A DNA stretch of 64,000 bases from an uncultured Eubacteriales bacterium (GTDB taxonomy: Bacteria > Bacillota > Clostridia > Lachnospirales > Lachnospiraceae), in contig CASFBK010000015.1 in the NCBI GenBank assembly GCA_949292785.1, forward strand, positions 27,923 to 91,922, in the 5' to 3' direction. Below are positions 1 to 8,576 of the stretch, one piece after another; positions within the stretch are counted from its first letter, which is position 1, and each line of letters opens with the position of its first letter. Position numbers and translations under genes: made by a program. Below the pieces are notes generated by a model. The model did no database searches, was not told where the DNA came from, and saw only the letters and a list, made by a program, of their open reading frames with translations.

Positions 1-526
1 GAAAAGCGGCAACTCTTTGGTCAATCCGCAAAAATAATATTTGCTGCATAGTCCACATTACATCGGAAAACTTTTCTGTCGCTGTTTTATATAGATACAA
101 TTCAACATATAGATTCTTATCCTTAATTTGATGCAGAACGGAAGATGGAATAATTATAACTTCTGTTGGCTCCATTGCTTCTATCAAAACATCAAAGATA
201 ATAGAATCCATCAGGCAGGAAGCAGACAAAACACATATTTCTCCCTCCTGCACCCGAAACAGTGTTACTTCTCTCCCCTCTTCGGAAAGAATATAGGTTC
301 TTAACTGTCCGGCTCGCACTGCCATTAGCCCTTTACATTCTTCGGTTGTTCTATTAATAACAACACCTTTCCCATATGTTTCAACTCTTGCATTCTCTTT
401 TACCATTTCTTTTTCTTCCGGTAACAGTTCCTTCCAAAATGGAAATATTTCTTCTAGTGCTTCCCTTACAATCGCCATTTCGTTGCTCCCTATATCTATT
501 CTATACTTAAAGTCATCATTACTCAT
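1..526 (-). CDS. Crp/Fnr-family transcriptional regulator, 3' part cut off by window edge
   Basis: About 175 N-terminal residues are visible; the rest, including any C-terminal DNA-binding helix-turn-helix, lies left of the window. The region reads as a cyclic-nucleotide-binding-like beta-roll (segments such as YGKGVVI, GQLRTYILSEEGREVTLF and EGEICVLSASC), followed by the start of the long dimerisation helix ending DQRVAAF. The SASC/Cys pattern is usual in anaerobe Fnr-like regulators. The ligand is unknown. Two starts are possible: ATG at 526 (AAGGA overlapping the yraN stop) or ATG at 480, which has a better-spaced AGGGAG and gives the more typical family N-terminus. It follows yraN by 3 nt, so it may be co-transcribed with it. 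Confidence 0.8.
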   Translation of the reverse strand, partial: MSNDDFKYRIDIGSNEMAIVREALEEIFPFWKELLPEEKEMVKENARVETYGKGVVINRTTEECKGLMAVRAGQLRTYILSEEGREVTLFRVQEGEICVLSASCLMDSIIFDVLIEAMEPTEVIIIPSSVLHQIKDKNLYVELYLYKTATEKFSDVMWTMQQILFLRIDQRVAAF

Positions 527-529
527 TTG

Positions 530-904
530 CTATCCTTGATACTCAAATGCATTGCGAAATAATGTCACATCATTTCCCAGAATCGCCACCACATCAAAAC
601 GACATGCAGTGCCTTCCTGTATGCCACGTTTCAGACAATAATAATTCGCTACTCTGCAGATAGTCCGCTGCTTACTATAACTAACCGCTTCCTGGGGCGT
701 TCCGTGACTGATATTGGTTCTATATTTCACCTCTACAAAGACCAGATACTTCCCTTCTCTTGCAATAATATCAATTTCACCATATCTGCTGTAAAAGTTG
801 TGCTCCAATATCCGATATCCTTTTTGTTTCAGATATTCCGCTGCTTTTTGCTCTGCCAAATATCCTTCTGCTCTGTTTCCCCTTTGCGTTATATCCCTTT
901 TCAG
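530..904 (-). CDS. yraN: YraN/UPF0102 family endonuclease-like protein, probable CTG start
   Basis: Small Holliday-junction-resolvase-like fold protein. The PD-(D/E)XK-type core is visible as GEIDIIA, then FVEVKYR, with family C-terminal FDVVAI. Cellular role is not firmly established. The usual family N-terminus (N-R-x-x-G-x-x-x-E-x-x-A-x-x-Y-L) is only recovered if translation starts upstream of the first ATG/GTG/TTG option. The reading frame stays open to a CTG at 904, seven nt after a perfect AGGAGG (912-917). That gives a 124-residue protein starting (M)KRDITQRGNRAEGYLAEQ. A TTG at 859 would delete conserved residues. The gene directly follows the FlhB-like gene. Confidence 0.82.
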   Translation of the reverse strand: MKRDITQRGNRAEGYLAEQKAAEYLKQKGYRILEHNFYSRYGEIDIIAREGKYLVFVEVKYRTNISHGTPQEAVSYSKQRTICRVANYYCLKRGIQEGTACRFDVVAILGNDVTLFRNAFEYQG

Positions 905-921
905 ATTTTCTCCTCCTCACT

Positions 922-1251
922 CTAATCCCTTACTTTTTCCCGCAGCTTATCCATATCATCCACAAATACCAGTATTTCTGCCACTACTTCATACAATTCC
1001 GGCGGAATACTGTCTCCGATTTCCAGCTTTGACAATGTATCTGCCAGTTTATCATCCCGATAGAATGGAATTTCTGCTTCTTTTGCCTTTTCAATAATCT
1101 TTTCTGCTATTATCCCCTTTCCTGCCGCAATAATTTTCGGTGCCGCTTCCCCCGGTTCATAGGCTACAGCTACGGCTGTCTTGGGTTTTTCCCCCGGCAT
1201 CTGTTCTGTAATCACCGGTTCTTTTGTATTTTTGTATCTGACATCTGCCAT
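922..1251 (-). CDS. FlhB C-terminal-domain-like protein (YlqH type)
   Basis: A 109-residue soluble protein that resembles only the cytoplasmic C-terminal domain of the flagellar export switch protein FlhB. It contains the AVAVAYEPGEAAPKIIAAGKG strand-turn region and a downstream IPFYRDDKLADTL segment, as in FlhB/EscU. The membrane part and the NPTH autocleavage motif are absent. Homologues in Bacillus (YlqH) sit next to YlqG, as here. Function is unproven; a link to flagellar export is inferred from fold only. SD GGAGGA precedes the ATG. It is 27 nt after the FliK-like gene and is probably co-translated with it. Confidence 0.85.
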   Translation of the reverse strand: MADVRYKNTKEPVITEQMPGEKPKTAVAVAYEPGEAAPKIIAAGKGIIAEKIIEKAKEAEIPFYRDDKLADTLSKLEIGDSIPPELYEVVAEILVFVDDMDKLREKVRD

Positions 1252-1278
1252 GGCTGTCTCCTCCTTCCTGATTTTTTC

Positions 1279-3210
1279 TTATGCCTTTACATCAAAGGAA
1301 TATCGCTGAAATCTTCCTATTGGTTTTTCTTTTTCTAAAAATTCTTCTACAAAATCCTGCTGTTTTTCCCTGTTTTCCACGTCAATTTTACATTGATAAC
1401 CTTTTTCTTCTAATTTTTCCTGTAAGGCATCCATATGCTTCAAAATCAGATCATAAGAACCGTTGTTCTCCAAATAAAACGTTGTTTCCACGGAAGTTCC
1501 TAACATCTTAATATAAATATCTGTTGCTCCAAGGTGCTCCATATCCAAATGAAGCAATGCAGTCAGCTCTCCGTCTCGCTCCATAAGACTCTTCTTATTG
1601 GTATACACATAGAGGTCACTATGGGCGTTCTGATTCTGTAACTTCAAGGGAAGCTGTACATAAGTATACATCTGGTTCAACTGATTCATAAACTCCAGAT
1701 TGCTCTGTACCCCCTGGGCGGACTTTGCAAGTGCCGCTCCCTGTTCTGTTCCTGTCTGGTTCAGTACCTGCTGTAATTGTTCCATCTGTCTTCCCAAACG
1801 CTGATATAGCTCCTTGACTGCTCCTTCTTCTTTCAGATTTTCCGGTGTGGTAAGCCACTGTTCTTCCATAGCACGCTTCAAAACTTCCTTGTATTCATCA
1901 GAAAAGAAGAGCTTTTGCATGGCGGCACTGGTATAATTCTCACTGTTTTCCACAGATGCTACCATCTGTTGAAGCAATTCACCTGCCGTCAGCTCGGGAT
2001 TCAACTGACCGTTCTGAAATAATATCTTATTTTCTACTGCTCCGGAAAATTCCTGTAACAGAGAAGTAAGATTTGCCTGCTGACCGGAGGATAATATATG
2101 ATTTAAGCTTCTTCCATCGGCTGCATTTTCCGTTACAGTATTTCCTTCTGCCAGTTCTGACAGAGGCGCTTCTCTTCCCGCTGCAACCTTTCCTGCAGAA
2201 TTCTCTGCCCCGTTGCCACCTGCGGACAATCCCTCTTCCATTCCTCCATTCTTAAGACCATTGAAAAGACCATTCCCGCTCTGTGCCTGCGTTCCTACTC
2301 CGCTTTCCTCCTGTGTCAAATCCTGATGAATGATTACCCCCTCTGCTGCGTCCACCTGAGACACTGACAGGTTAGCTAATGCTTCATTCTGCACCAGCTC
2401 AGCGGTTGCTCCCATGGTCTGTGCGGCACTGACCGCTGCCTGAACACTTCCATCCGCCCCGGTCTGTCCGCCTACTAAAATTCCTATAATCTGCTGTTGG
2501 AACTGTAGGAGTGGTTGTGCATTTAACGCATTTTGTCCCTGTATCCCTGCGCCTCCCTGCAGGTTTACATTGCCCTGTTCACCGGCATAAAGCTCCTCTG
2601 CCATGTCGGGAAGTCCATCTATCAGCTCCTGCATTTCCGGCAGAAATGCCTGCTGATTATTACGGTAATTTTCAAACTGCACAATGGTGCTGTCATTGAT
2701 TTCGATTCCGGCTTTCTGCATCTGCAAAAGAGTCTGTACCTCTGTTTCGGGAAAACGTGCTATCAAACGCGACATCTGGAGCAGACTTGCCTTATCTACC
2801 GGCATTTGCTCTTTCATCATTTCGCTTACCATAGAAAGGTTCTGCTGGGTCACTTTTAATCCCGCCGCCTCTAATGCCTTTAATAAGGTCGGGTTCTGAG
2901 CGCTTTCCCAATTCACAGGGTGAATGGCAATCTGGTCTCCGCTGTTTGCCTTTACCTCAAACAGCATGGGCATTCCTTTTTCTAACTGCACTCCATTTTC
3001 CATTCGTGCAGTTATGGTCTGTCCATCGTTTAATCCTATGGTGACCTGTCCGTTTTTTATGTCTAATACCGTTCCTTCAAATACTTTCCCCGGTGTCAAC
3101 TCCTGAAGATAGGCAGAAGTCGGGCGTATGGTATCTTTTACCGCATTCATGGTCTGGGTATTCGATGCCGTATTATTTTGATATTGATTAATTCCTTCGA
3201 TGATAGACAT
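1279..3210 (-). CDS. FliK-like C-terminal-domain protein (YlqG type)
   Basis: A 643-residue, Gln/Asn-rich protein. The N-terminus (residues about 35-100) forms an OB-like segment (VFEGTVLDIKNGQVTIGL). A long low-complexity helical middle follows. The C-terminal ~130 residues (around YTYVQLPLKLQNQNAHSDLY through LHLDMEHLGATDIYIKM) match the FliK hook-length-control C-terminal domain, which in flagella contacts FlhB. It stands next to an FlhB-C-like protein, so the pair may interact in the same way. No flagellar genes are in the window. No signal peptide or membrane segment. ATG start with a GGGAGA SD. Confidence 0.82.
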   Translation of the reverse strand: MSIIEGINQYQNNTASNTQTMNAVKDTIRPTSAYLQELTPGKVFEGTVLDIKNGQVTIGLNDGQTITARMENGVQLEKGMPMLFEVKANSGDQIAIHPVNWESAQNPTLLKALEAAGLKVTQQNLSMVSEMMKEQMPVDKASLLQMSRLIARFPETEVQTLLQMQKAGIEINDSTIVQFENYRNNQQAFLPEMQELIDGLPDMAEELYAGEQGNVNLQGGAGIQGQNALNAQPLLQFQQQIIGILVGGQTGADGSVQAAVSAAQTMGATAELVQNEALANLSVSQVDAAEGVIIHQDLTQEESGVGTQAQSGNGLFNGLKNGGMEEGLSAGGNGAENSAGKVAAGREAPLSELAEGNTVTENAADGRSLNHILSSGQQANLTSLLQEFSGAVENKILFQNGQLNPELTAGELLQQMVASVENSENYTSAAMQKLFFSDEYKEVLKRAMEEQWLTTPENLKEEGAVKELYQRLGRQMEQLQQVLNQTGTEQGAALAKSAQGVQSNLEFMNQLNQMYTYVQLPLKLQNQNAHSDLYVYTNKKSLMERDGELTALLHLDMEHLGATDIYIKMLGTSVETTFYLENNGSYDLILKHMDALQEKLEEKGYQCKIDVENREKQQDFVEEFLEKEKPIGRFQRYSFDVKA

Positions 3211-3282
3211 AACTTCTCCCTTCTTTTCTCTCTTATTTTTCCAATAAGACTGGGAGACTCAGAAATCCCGGTTCTTCCCGGC

Positions 3283-4047
3283 TTACTGGAAGTGTGTAAT
3301 AAAGCTCTGACGGTGAATTGGCGACGAACCGTACTTTTTCAATGCCTCAATGTGTTCTTTCGAACCGTATCCCTTATTGGAAGCAAATCCGTACTCCGGC
3401 ATGACCTTATCATATTCCACCATCAAACGGTCTCTGGTAACTTTAGCAATAATACTTGCAGCACCAATGGAAATACTCTTGGCATCTCCCTTAATAATGG
3501 GCACCTGACGAATCGTTACCTCCGGAATGGTGACTGCATCGTTTAATAATATATCGGGTGTTACGGCAAGATTTTGAATAGCCTGACGCATCGCTTCGTA
3601 TGTTGCCTGCAAAATATTGATTTCATCAATTCTTGCAGGGCCTACCATTCCAATCCCGGTTGCCACCGCCTGTTCCATAATAATGTCATAAAGCTCTTCC
3701 CGCTTTTTTTCACTTAGCTTCTTAGAATCGTTAATATATAATATATTACAGTCTTTGGGCAATATTACCGCCCCTGCCACTACAGGACCTGCCAGTGGTC
3801 CTCTTCCCACTTCGTCAATCCCACATACATACCCGTAAGCTTCATATTCTTTTTCATATTTCTTTAATGCTTCTATTCTCGCCCGTTCCTTTTCCAGGTT
3901 ATCCAGACGCTTTTGTGCCTGCTGTACCATTTTCTGTACACCTGCACGTTCATCGTTTTTGTATTCTGTAATAAAAGAAGGCAGCATCGTTTCCTCTGCT
4001 GCCTGCAATTCTTCTTTTATTACCCCAATTTTCTTTAACTCGCTCAC
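3283..4047 (-). CDS. rnhB: Ribonuclease HII
   Basis: Endonuclease that cleaves the RNA strand of RNA-DNA hybrids and removes single ribonucleotides from DNA. Of 254 residues, the first ~70 are a helical Firmicutes-type extension. The catalytic domain opens with CGIDEVGRGPLAGPVVAGAV (acidic D and E of the active site), followed by NDSKKLSEKKREEL and a later ISIGAASIIAKVTRD stretch. Length matches Bacillus RnhB. The start is GTG with GAGGAG six nt upstream. It lies 18 nt downstream of lepB and 72 nt upstream of the FliK-like gene, inside the minus-strand housekeeping run. Confidence 0.96.
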   Translation of the reverse strand: MSELKKIGVIKEELQAAEETMLPSFITEYKNDERAGVQKMVQQAQKRLDNLEKERARIEALKKYEKEYEAYGYVCGIDEVGRGPLAGPVVAGAVILPKDCNILYINDSKKLSEKKREELYDIIMEQAVATGIGMVGPARIDEINILQATYEAMRQAIQNLAVTPDILLNDAVTIPEVTIRQVPIIKGDAKSISIGAASIIAKVTRDRLMVEYDKVMPEYGFASNKGYGSKEHIEALKKYGSSPIHRQSFITHFQ

Positions 4048-4065
4048 ACTTTTCTCCTCTGTCTT

Positions 4066-4620
4066 TTACTTGTGCTTAATAAATCCAAATCTGGAAAATG
4101 GATAAATTCGAAGCCATGCTCTTCCGACGATATCTTCCCGCTTAATATTTCCAACACTCGGATCCCTGCTGTCTGAGCTGGCATTCCGGTTATCTCCCAG
4201 TACAAAATACTCTCCTTCGCCAAGCGTAATGGGCTCCGCAGCAATTCCCGGTTCCTTTATGACTTCCCGTCCATAAGACTCTTCTAATTCTTCCCCATTA
4301 ATATAAATGGTTCCATTCGCATCAATCTGCACGGTCTCTCCCGGCAAGCCGATAATTCGTTTGATATAATAAGTGTCTTCCTTATATTGATATGGAAAAA
4401 CAATAATGTCAAATCTCTCCGGGTCCCGAAAACGATATGAAATTTTATCTACAATCAGATTGTCCCCGTCGCTAAGGGTATATTCCATGGAAGTTCCGAT
4501 TACTTCGGTCCTCTGCCCGACATAGGTAATCACCAGATAAGTAATCACAAATACCGCCACAATGTATAAAATAAAACTAACTGTTTCCTTCAAGTTAATT
4601 TTCTTCTTCTCTTTTTCCAT
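4066..4620 (-). CDS. lepB: Type I signal peptidase (first copy)
   Basis: Membrane-anchored Ser/Lys protease that removes signal peptides from Sec-exported proteins. 184 residues with one N-terminal membrane helix (FILYIVAVFVITYLVITYV, ~residues 16-34). The catalytic Ser is in GTSMEYTL, the general-base Lys in YYIKRIIGLPGE, and box E is GDNRNASSDSRD. It is of the short Sip type. A second paralogue (5529-6113) sits on the other side of rbgA. Both keep all catalytic boxes, so both should be active; division of labour is unknown. Confidence 0.96.
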   Translation of the reverse strand: MEKEKKKINLKETVSFILYIVAVFVITYLVITYVGQRTEVIGTSMEYTLSDGDNLIVDKISYRFRDPERFDIIVFPYQYKEDTYYIKRIIGLPGETVQIDANGTIYINGEELEESYGREVIKEPGIAAEPITLGEGEYFVLGDNRNASSDSRDPSVGNIKREDIVGRAWLRIYPFSRFGFIKHK

Positions 4621-4668
4621 TTCACTTCTCTTTTCTATCTATCAATTCCTATCGATTCCATTCTACCC

Positions 4669-5514
4669 TTATCCTTCTGGAAATTCAAGGGTTATTTTTC
4701 CCAGACGACCGCTGCGAAACTCATCAATCACAAGTGAGGCTGCTTTACTGTAGTCCAGTTCATTGCCTTTTTGCACGCAGTTACGGTTTCTTGCGACCTG
4801 CTCTAATATTTCTACCGGCTCTTTCTCTTCCTCCAGCTCATACCTGGCTGATAGAATTCCCGGATATCTTTCCTGAATAATATGAATTAATGCTAAGGAA
4901 AGCTCGTCAATATTTAAAATCTCATCCTTAATAGAACCAATCAATGCCAGACGCAAGCCCACTGTCTGGTCTTCAAACTTCGGCCACAGAATTCCCGGTG
5001 TGTCTAACAGCTCTACGTTCTTATTCAGTCGTATCCACTGTTTTCCCTTTGTCACTCCAGGCTTATTTCCCGTCTTGGCACAGGCCTTTCCTGCATAAGT
5101 ATTGATAAAGGTTGACTTTCCTACATTGGGAATCCCTACTACCATTGCCCGCACCGGACGATTCTTGATCCCTCTTTTTCTGTCCCGCTCTATCTTTTCC
5201 TTACACGCTTCCATGATGACGTCATTAATGGCTTTCATCCCTGCCTTACTTCTCGCATCCAGCTTTACCACATAAAAGCCCTTTCCACGAAAGTATTCCG
5301 ACCATTTTCTGGTCTGCTCATCACTGGCAAGGTCTGCCTTGTTCATCAATATTAATCTTGCTTTCTGTTTTCCCAGCTCGTCTATATCCGGATTCCGGCT
5401 GCTTAAGGGAATTCTGGCATCCACCAGTTCAATCACAAGATCAATCAGTTTTATATCTTCCTGCATCTGACGCTTTGCTTTCGTCATATGTCCCGGATAC
5501 CATTGAAAATGCAT
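4669..5514 (-). CDS. rbgA: Ribosome biogenesis GTPase RbgA/YlqF
   Basis: Circularly permuted GTPase needed for late maturation of the 50S subunit. In 281 residues the G motifs run in permuted order: G4 NKADLA (~residues 57-62), then G1 GIPNVGKST (~127-135), then G3 DTPGIL (~170). The C-terminal helical domain ends LGKITLEFPEG, as in Bacillus RbgA. The window also holds rplS, rimM and trmD in a nearby operon, so ribosome assembly functions are clustered. The N-terminal MHFQWYPGHMTKAKRQM is a family hallmark and fixes the start. Confidence 0.96.
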   Translation of the reverse strand: MHFQWYPGHMTKAKRQMQEDIKLIDLVIELVDARIPLSSRNPDIDELGKQKARLILMNKADLASDEQTRKWSEYFRGKGFYVVKLDARSKAGMKAINDVIMEACKEKIERDRKRGIKNRPVRAMVVGIPNVGKSTFINTYAGKACAKTGNKPGVTKGKQWIRLNKNVELLDTPGILWPKFEDQTVGLRLALIGSIKDEILNIDELSLALIHIIQERYPGILSARYELEEEKEPVEILEQVARNRNCVQKGNELDYSKAASLVIDEFRSGRLGKITLEFPEG

Positions 5515-5528
5515 CGTATCTCTCCTTG

Positions 5529-6113
5529 CTATTTCAAAAAGCCAAACTTTTCCCAGGGGGAAACTACAAACCAGGCTTTTCCCACAATATATTCCTTTTT
5601 TACGTTTCCAATGCTGGCATACCGACTGTCTTCGCTATTGTTTCGGTTATCGCCCAGCACAAAATATTCATCTTCGCCTACGGTAATCTCATCTTCTGCC
5701 AAAAGGGCATTCTCAATATTAGAAACACTTGCTTTTTCCGCAAACTGTTCTCCATTGACATAGACCACACCATCTTTTATCTGCACCTTGTCCCCAGGTC
5801 CTGCAATCACGCGCTTGATATAATAATGGGACTTTTCATTTCCATTTGGCAAAAACACAATCAAATCATTCTGCTTCGGACTAAAAATCTTATATTTAAA
5901 GCGATTTACCAAAATCTCATCACCGCTCTCTAAGGTAGGCGACATCGATGCTCCTACTACCGTTATACGAAATCCCACAAAAGAAACCAGCATAACGGCT
6001 ATCGCCATCACCAGCAGAATCTCTCCTGCCCAGATACCAATCTCTTTTAGCAGTTTCGTATTCACTTTTCTTTTTCTACGATTAAAATTCAGTCCACCGG
6101 ATCTTCTTCTCAT
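5529..6113 (-). CDS. lepB: Type I signal peptidase (second copy)
   Basis: Second Sip-type signal peptidase, 194 residues from ATG 6113. That ATG has GGAG five nt upstream and is preferred over an in-frame TTG at 6131. A basic N-terminus (MRRRSGGLNFNRRKRK) precedes one membrane helix (~27-47). Catalytic Ser is in GASMSPTL, Lys in YYIKRVIAGPGD, and box E is GDNRNNSEDSR. It is somewhat larger than the first copy. It is the first gene after the rplS terminator, so it may start its own transcription unit lepB-rbgA-lepB-rnhB. Confidence 0.95.
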   Translation of the reverse strand: MRRRSGGLNFNRRKRKVNTKLLKEIGIWAGEILLVMAIAVMLVSFVGFRITVVGASMSPTLESGDEILVNRFKYKIFSPKQNDLIVFLPNGNEKSHYYIKRVIAGPGDKVQIKDGVVYVNGEQFAEKASVSNIENALLAEDEITVGEDEYFVLGDNRNNSEDSRYASIGNVKKEYIVGKAWFVVSPWEKFGFLK

Positions 6114-6149
6114 ATCTACTCCATCTTGCAAGAATTGTACACTTATGAT

Positions 6150-6184
6150 AAAAGGGACAACTACAACTGTACTTGTCCCTTTCC
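6150..6184 (-). terminator. Hairpin terminator after rplS
   Basis: A 10-bp inverted repeat (AAAGGGACAA / TTGTCCCTTT, loop 12 nt) lies 21 nt past the rplS stop. On the minus strand the stem is followed by a short U-rich run (TTTTATC). It separates the ylxM-to-rplS operon from lepB. Confidence 0.75.
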
Positions 6185-6204
6185 TTCTTCATTCATGTTC
6201 GGAA

Positions 6205-6558
6205 TTATTTTACTAATTCTTTTACTTTTGCTCTCTTACCAACACGTTCTCTTAAGTAGTTCAGTTTTGCACGTCTTACTTTACCGTAACGAACGATTTC
6301 TACCTTTTCAACGTTTGGAGAATGTAATGGCCATGTCTTCTCAACACCAACACCATTGGAGAACTTTCTTACTGTAAAAGTCTCTCTGTTGCTTCCGCCC
6401 TGTTTCTTTAATACGATTCCTTCAAAAACCTGAATTCTTTCACGGTTTCCTTCTTTGATCTTACCATAAACTTTTACGGTATCACCTACGTTAAATTCAG
6501 GTACTTCTGCCTTTAACTGTTCCTGTTCAATACTCTTAATAATTTCTGTTGCGTTCAT
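6205..6558 (-). CDS. rplS: 50S ribosomal protein L19
   Basis: Ribosomal protein at the 30S-50S interface. 117 residues with typical N-terminal [16 protein letters not shown] and the conserved [19 protein letters not shown] and hydrophobic-basic C-terminus [17 protein letters not shown]. Last gene of the ylxM-ffh-rpsP-khpA-rimM-trmD-rplS block, an order common in Firmicutes. A strong AGGAGG is placed before the ATG. The terminator at 6150-6184 ends the unit. Confidence 0.98.
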   Translation of the reverse strand: MNATEIIKSIEQEQLKAEVPEFNVGDTVKVYGKIKEGNRERIQVFEGIVLKKQGGSNRETFTVRKFSNGVGVEKTWPLHSPNVEKVEIVRYGKVRRAKLNYLRERVGKRAKVKELVK

Positions 6559-6613
6559 TTTGTGACCTCCTATTTAATTAGATGTTCTTAATACACACGG
6601 TAACAGAGGACCA

Positions 6614-7375
6614 TCATTTTCTTGTCTCACAGATTGATATTTTACCACAGCCTGCTATATATTGCAAGTCCTTTTTCTCTTTTTCCGTTAATTCTGCCTT
6701 TTCTAATAAGTCCGGACGACGTTCTAGTGTTCGCTTGATAGACTGCTGTCTGCGCCACTCTTCTATTTTCTTATGATGTCCGGACATAAGAACCTGTGGC
6801 ACCTTCTTTCCATTCCATTCCTCCGGTCTGGAATATTGAGGATATTCTAACAGATTTCCCTCAAAGGATTCCATAGAGCCGGATTCATCATTGGTAAGGA
6901 CACCGGGAACCATGCGGGAAATAGCATCTACCATCACCATTGCCGGCAGCTCTCCTCCGGTCAGCACATAATCACCGATAGACATATAATCCGTTACTAT
7001 CTCTTCTAATACGCGCTCATCAATTCCTTCATAATGACCGCAGAGTAAAATAATATCTTCTTCCCTTGCAAATTCTTTTGCCGCTCCCTGGGAAAAGGTA
7101 CTTCCCTGAGGTGTCACATAAATACAGCGGGGCTTCTTCCCGATACGCTCTACCACAGACTTCCACGCATCATAGACCGGCTGCGCCTGCATCAGCATCC
7201 CTGCACCGCCGCCGTAAGGATAATCATCTACCTTATGGTGCTTATTCGTGGAATAATCCCGAATGTTGATGGCTTCTATATGCAGAAATCCTGCTTCCAC
7301 CGCTCTGCCAATGATACTGGTATTCAGTCCGTTCATTACCATTTCCGGAAATAGTGTAAGTATATAAAAATTCAT
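6614..7375 (-). CDS. trmD: tRNA (guanine-N1)-methyltransferase
   Basis: Methylates G37 of tRNAs using S-adenosylmethionine, which prevents +1 frameshifting. 253 residues of the SPOUT knot fold: N-terminal MNFYILTLFPEM, knot residues LLCGHYEGIDERV and SIGDYVLTGGELPAMV, and the C-terminal domain with RPEEWNGKKVPQVLMSGHH. It starts 8 nt after rimM and is 55 nt before rplS, in the usual order. All the key knot residues seem intact. Confidence 0.98.
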   Translation of the reverse strand: MNFYILTLFPEMVMNGLNTSIIGRAVEAGFLHIEAINIRDYSTNKHHKVDDYPYGGGAGMLMQAQPVYDAWKSVVERIGKKPRCIYVTPQGSTFSQGAAKEFAREEDIILLCGHYEGIDERVLEEIVTDYMSIGDYVLTGGELPAMVMVDAISRMVPGVLTNDESGSMESFEGNLLEYPQYSRPEEWNGKKVPQVLMSGHHKKIEEWRRQQSIKRTLERRPDLLEKAELTEKEKKDLQYIAGCGKISICETRK

Positions 7376-7383
7376 CTGCTCAC

Positions 7384-7899
7384 CTATTCTTCTTCATCTA
7401 ATCCGGGCATTACAAATACTTCCATTACCCGATTCGTCATATCTACCTTACGGATACATTCCTTGATGGCAGGAAGCAATAATTCTTTCTTACCGGAACG
7501 CTTTATGACATACACATCATTGGCTCCGGTCTGGAGCACATCGGCAATCTCACCGATTTCCTGACCATCTTCTGTTACCACCTTCATATCAATTAAATCT
7601 GCAATAAAATATTCATCCTTCTCACATTTCACTGCATTCTTTCTGGTGACAAACAGACTCTTTCCTTTATATTTTTCAACGTCATTGATATTGTCAATGT
7701 CTTTAAATTTCAAAATCACAAGATTCTTAAAATACTTTACCTGCGTAATCTCCAGCTCTAACTGTTCTTTTCCGGTATCTAATATTACCTGCTTCAGCTT
7801 TTTAAAACGCTTTACATCATCTGTAGTGGGAAATACCTTTACTTCGCCACGTACCCCATGGGTGTTGGTGATAACACCTACCTGTAATAAATCTTCCAT
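7384..7899 (-). CDS. rimM: 16S rRNA processing protein RimM
   Basis: Ribosome maturation factor that binds S19 and helps assemble the 30S head. 171 residues: an N-terminal RimM barrel ([17 protein letters not shown]) and a C-terminal PRC-barrel ([31 protein letters not shown]). The C-terminus is acidic (PGLDEEE). Separated from khpA upstream by 124 nt containing a strong hairpin (7987-8016), an unusually long gap for this operon. Confidence 0.97.
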   Translation of the reverse strand: MEDLLQVGVITNTHGVRGEVKVFPTTDDVKRFKKLKQVILDTGKEQLELEITQVKYFKNLVILKFKDIDNINDVEKYKGKSLFVTRKNAVKCEKDEYFIADLIDMKVVTEDGQEIGEIADVLQTGANDVYVIKRSGKKELLLPAIKECIRKVDMTNRVMEVFVMPGLDEEE

Positions 7900-7986
7900 A
7901 TCCTATTCCTCAAACAATCATATCCGCTTAACAATCATTTTCATTCTTTTCACAAAAATGGTGCATTTAATATAGTGCATTTAATA

Positions 7987-8016
7987 ATATAGGAAGCGAT
8001 GACTCGCTTCCTATAT
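7987..8016 (-). other. Strong intra-operon hairpin between khpA and rimM
   Basis: Perfect 13-bp inverted repeat (ATATAGGAAGCGA / TCGCTTCCTATAT, 4-nt loop) starting 8 nt after the khpA stop. There is no clear U-run on the minus strand, so it may be a weak terminator, an mRNA stabiliser or a processing site. Two direct GTGCATTTAATA copies (about 7960-7987) lie next to it. Confidence 0.6.
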
Positions 8017-8023
8017 CTACATG

Positions 8024-8254
8024 TTACTGCATAATATCTACGATAACTTTTTTGTCACTCTTAGCTGCTGCTGCTTTTACAACAGAACGAATGGCTTTGG
8101 CAATACGTCCCTGTTTACCGATTACTTTTCCCATATCCGGCTGGGCAACACGTAATTCCAAAACAATGGACTTTTCGTTCTCAGATTCCGTAACTACGAC
8201 TTCTTCCGGATGATCCACAAGTGCTTTCGCAATTACTTCCACTAATTCTTTCAT
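8024..8254 (-). CDS. khpA: KH-domain RNA-binding protein KhpA/YlqC
   Basis: Small single-KH-domain protein of 76 residues. The RNA-binding GxxG loop is seen in GKVIGKQGRIAKAIRSVVKA, between two short strands. In other Firmicutes KhpA pairs with KhpB/Jag in small-RNA binding and cell-wall growth control. It lies between rpsP and rimM, its usual place. ATG with an AGGTGACG-type SD region. A long gap with a hairpin follows it. Confidence 0.95.
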   Translation of the reverse strand: MKELVEVIAKALVDHPEEVVVTESENEKSIVLELRVAQPDMGKVIGKQGRIAKAIRSVVKAAAAKSDKKVIVDIMQ

Positions 8255-8272
8255 TACGTCACCTCACGAATC

Positions 8273-8515
8273 TTATTTTTCGATACCGGCTGCTTTGAAG
8301 ATCTTTCCTACCATTTCTGTAGGCTGAGCACCATTTGCTAACCATTTCTTTGCTAATTCTTCGTTTACGTGGAATTCACTTGGATCCTTAGTTGGATCGT
8401 AAGTTCCGATTTCCTCGATGAATCTTCCATCTCTTGGAGATCTGGAATCAGCCACAACGATTCTATAGAAAGGAGCTTTCTTCTGTCCCATTCTTCTTAA
8501 TCTGATTTTTACCAT
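8273..8515 (-). CDS. rpsP: 30S ribosomal protein S16
   Basis: Small-subunit assembly protein of 80 residues, starting [20 protein letters not shown] with the conserved [19 protein letters not shown]. The frame stays open for 30 more codons upstream, into the end of ffh, but AAGGAGG before ATG 8515 and the family N-terminus fix the start. 61 nt after ffh; 18 nt before khpA. Confidence 0.98.
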   Translation of the reverse strand: MVKIRLRRMGQKKAPFYRIVVADSRSPRDGRFIEEIGTYDPTKDPSEFHVNEELAKKWLANGAQPTEMVGKIFKAAGIEK

Positions 8516-8576
8516 TACTTTCACCTCCTTAGGGTTTTCTTCTATTTTGTAATCAGAGAAATCTCTGTTACCTGCT

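Noticed and set aside
4044-4244. Separate small gene overlapping the first lepB
   Set aside because: Alternative frame within lepB with no SD or similarity; lepB is complete with all catalytic motifs.
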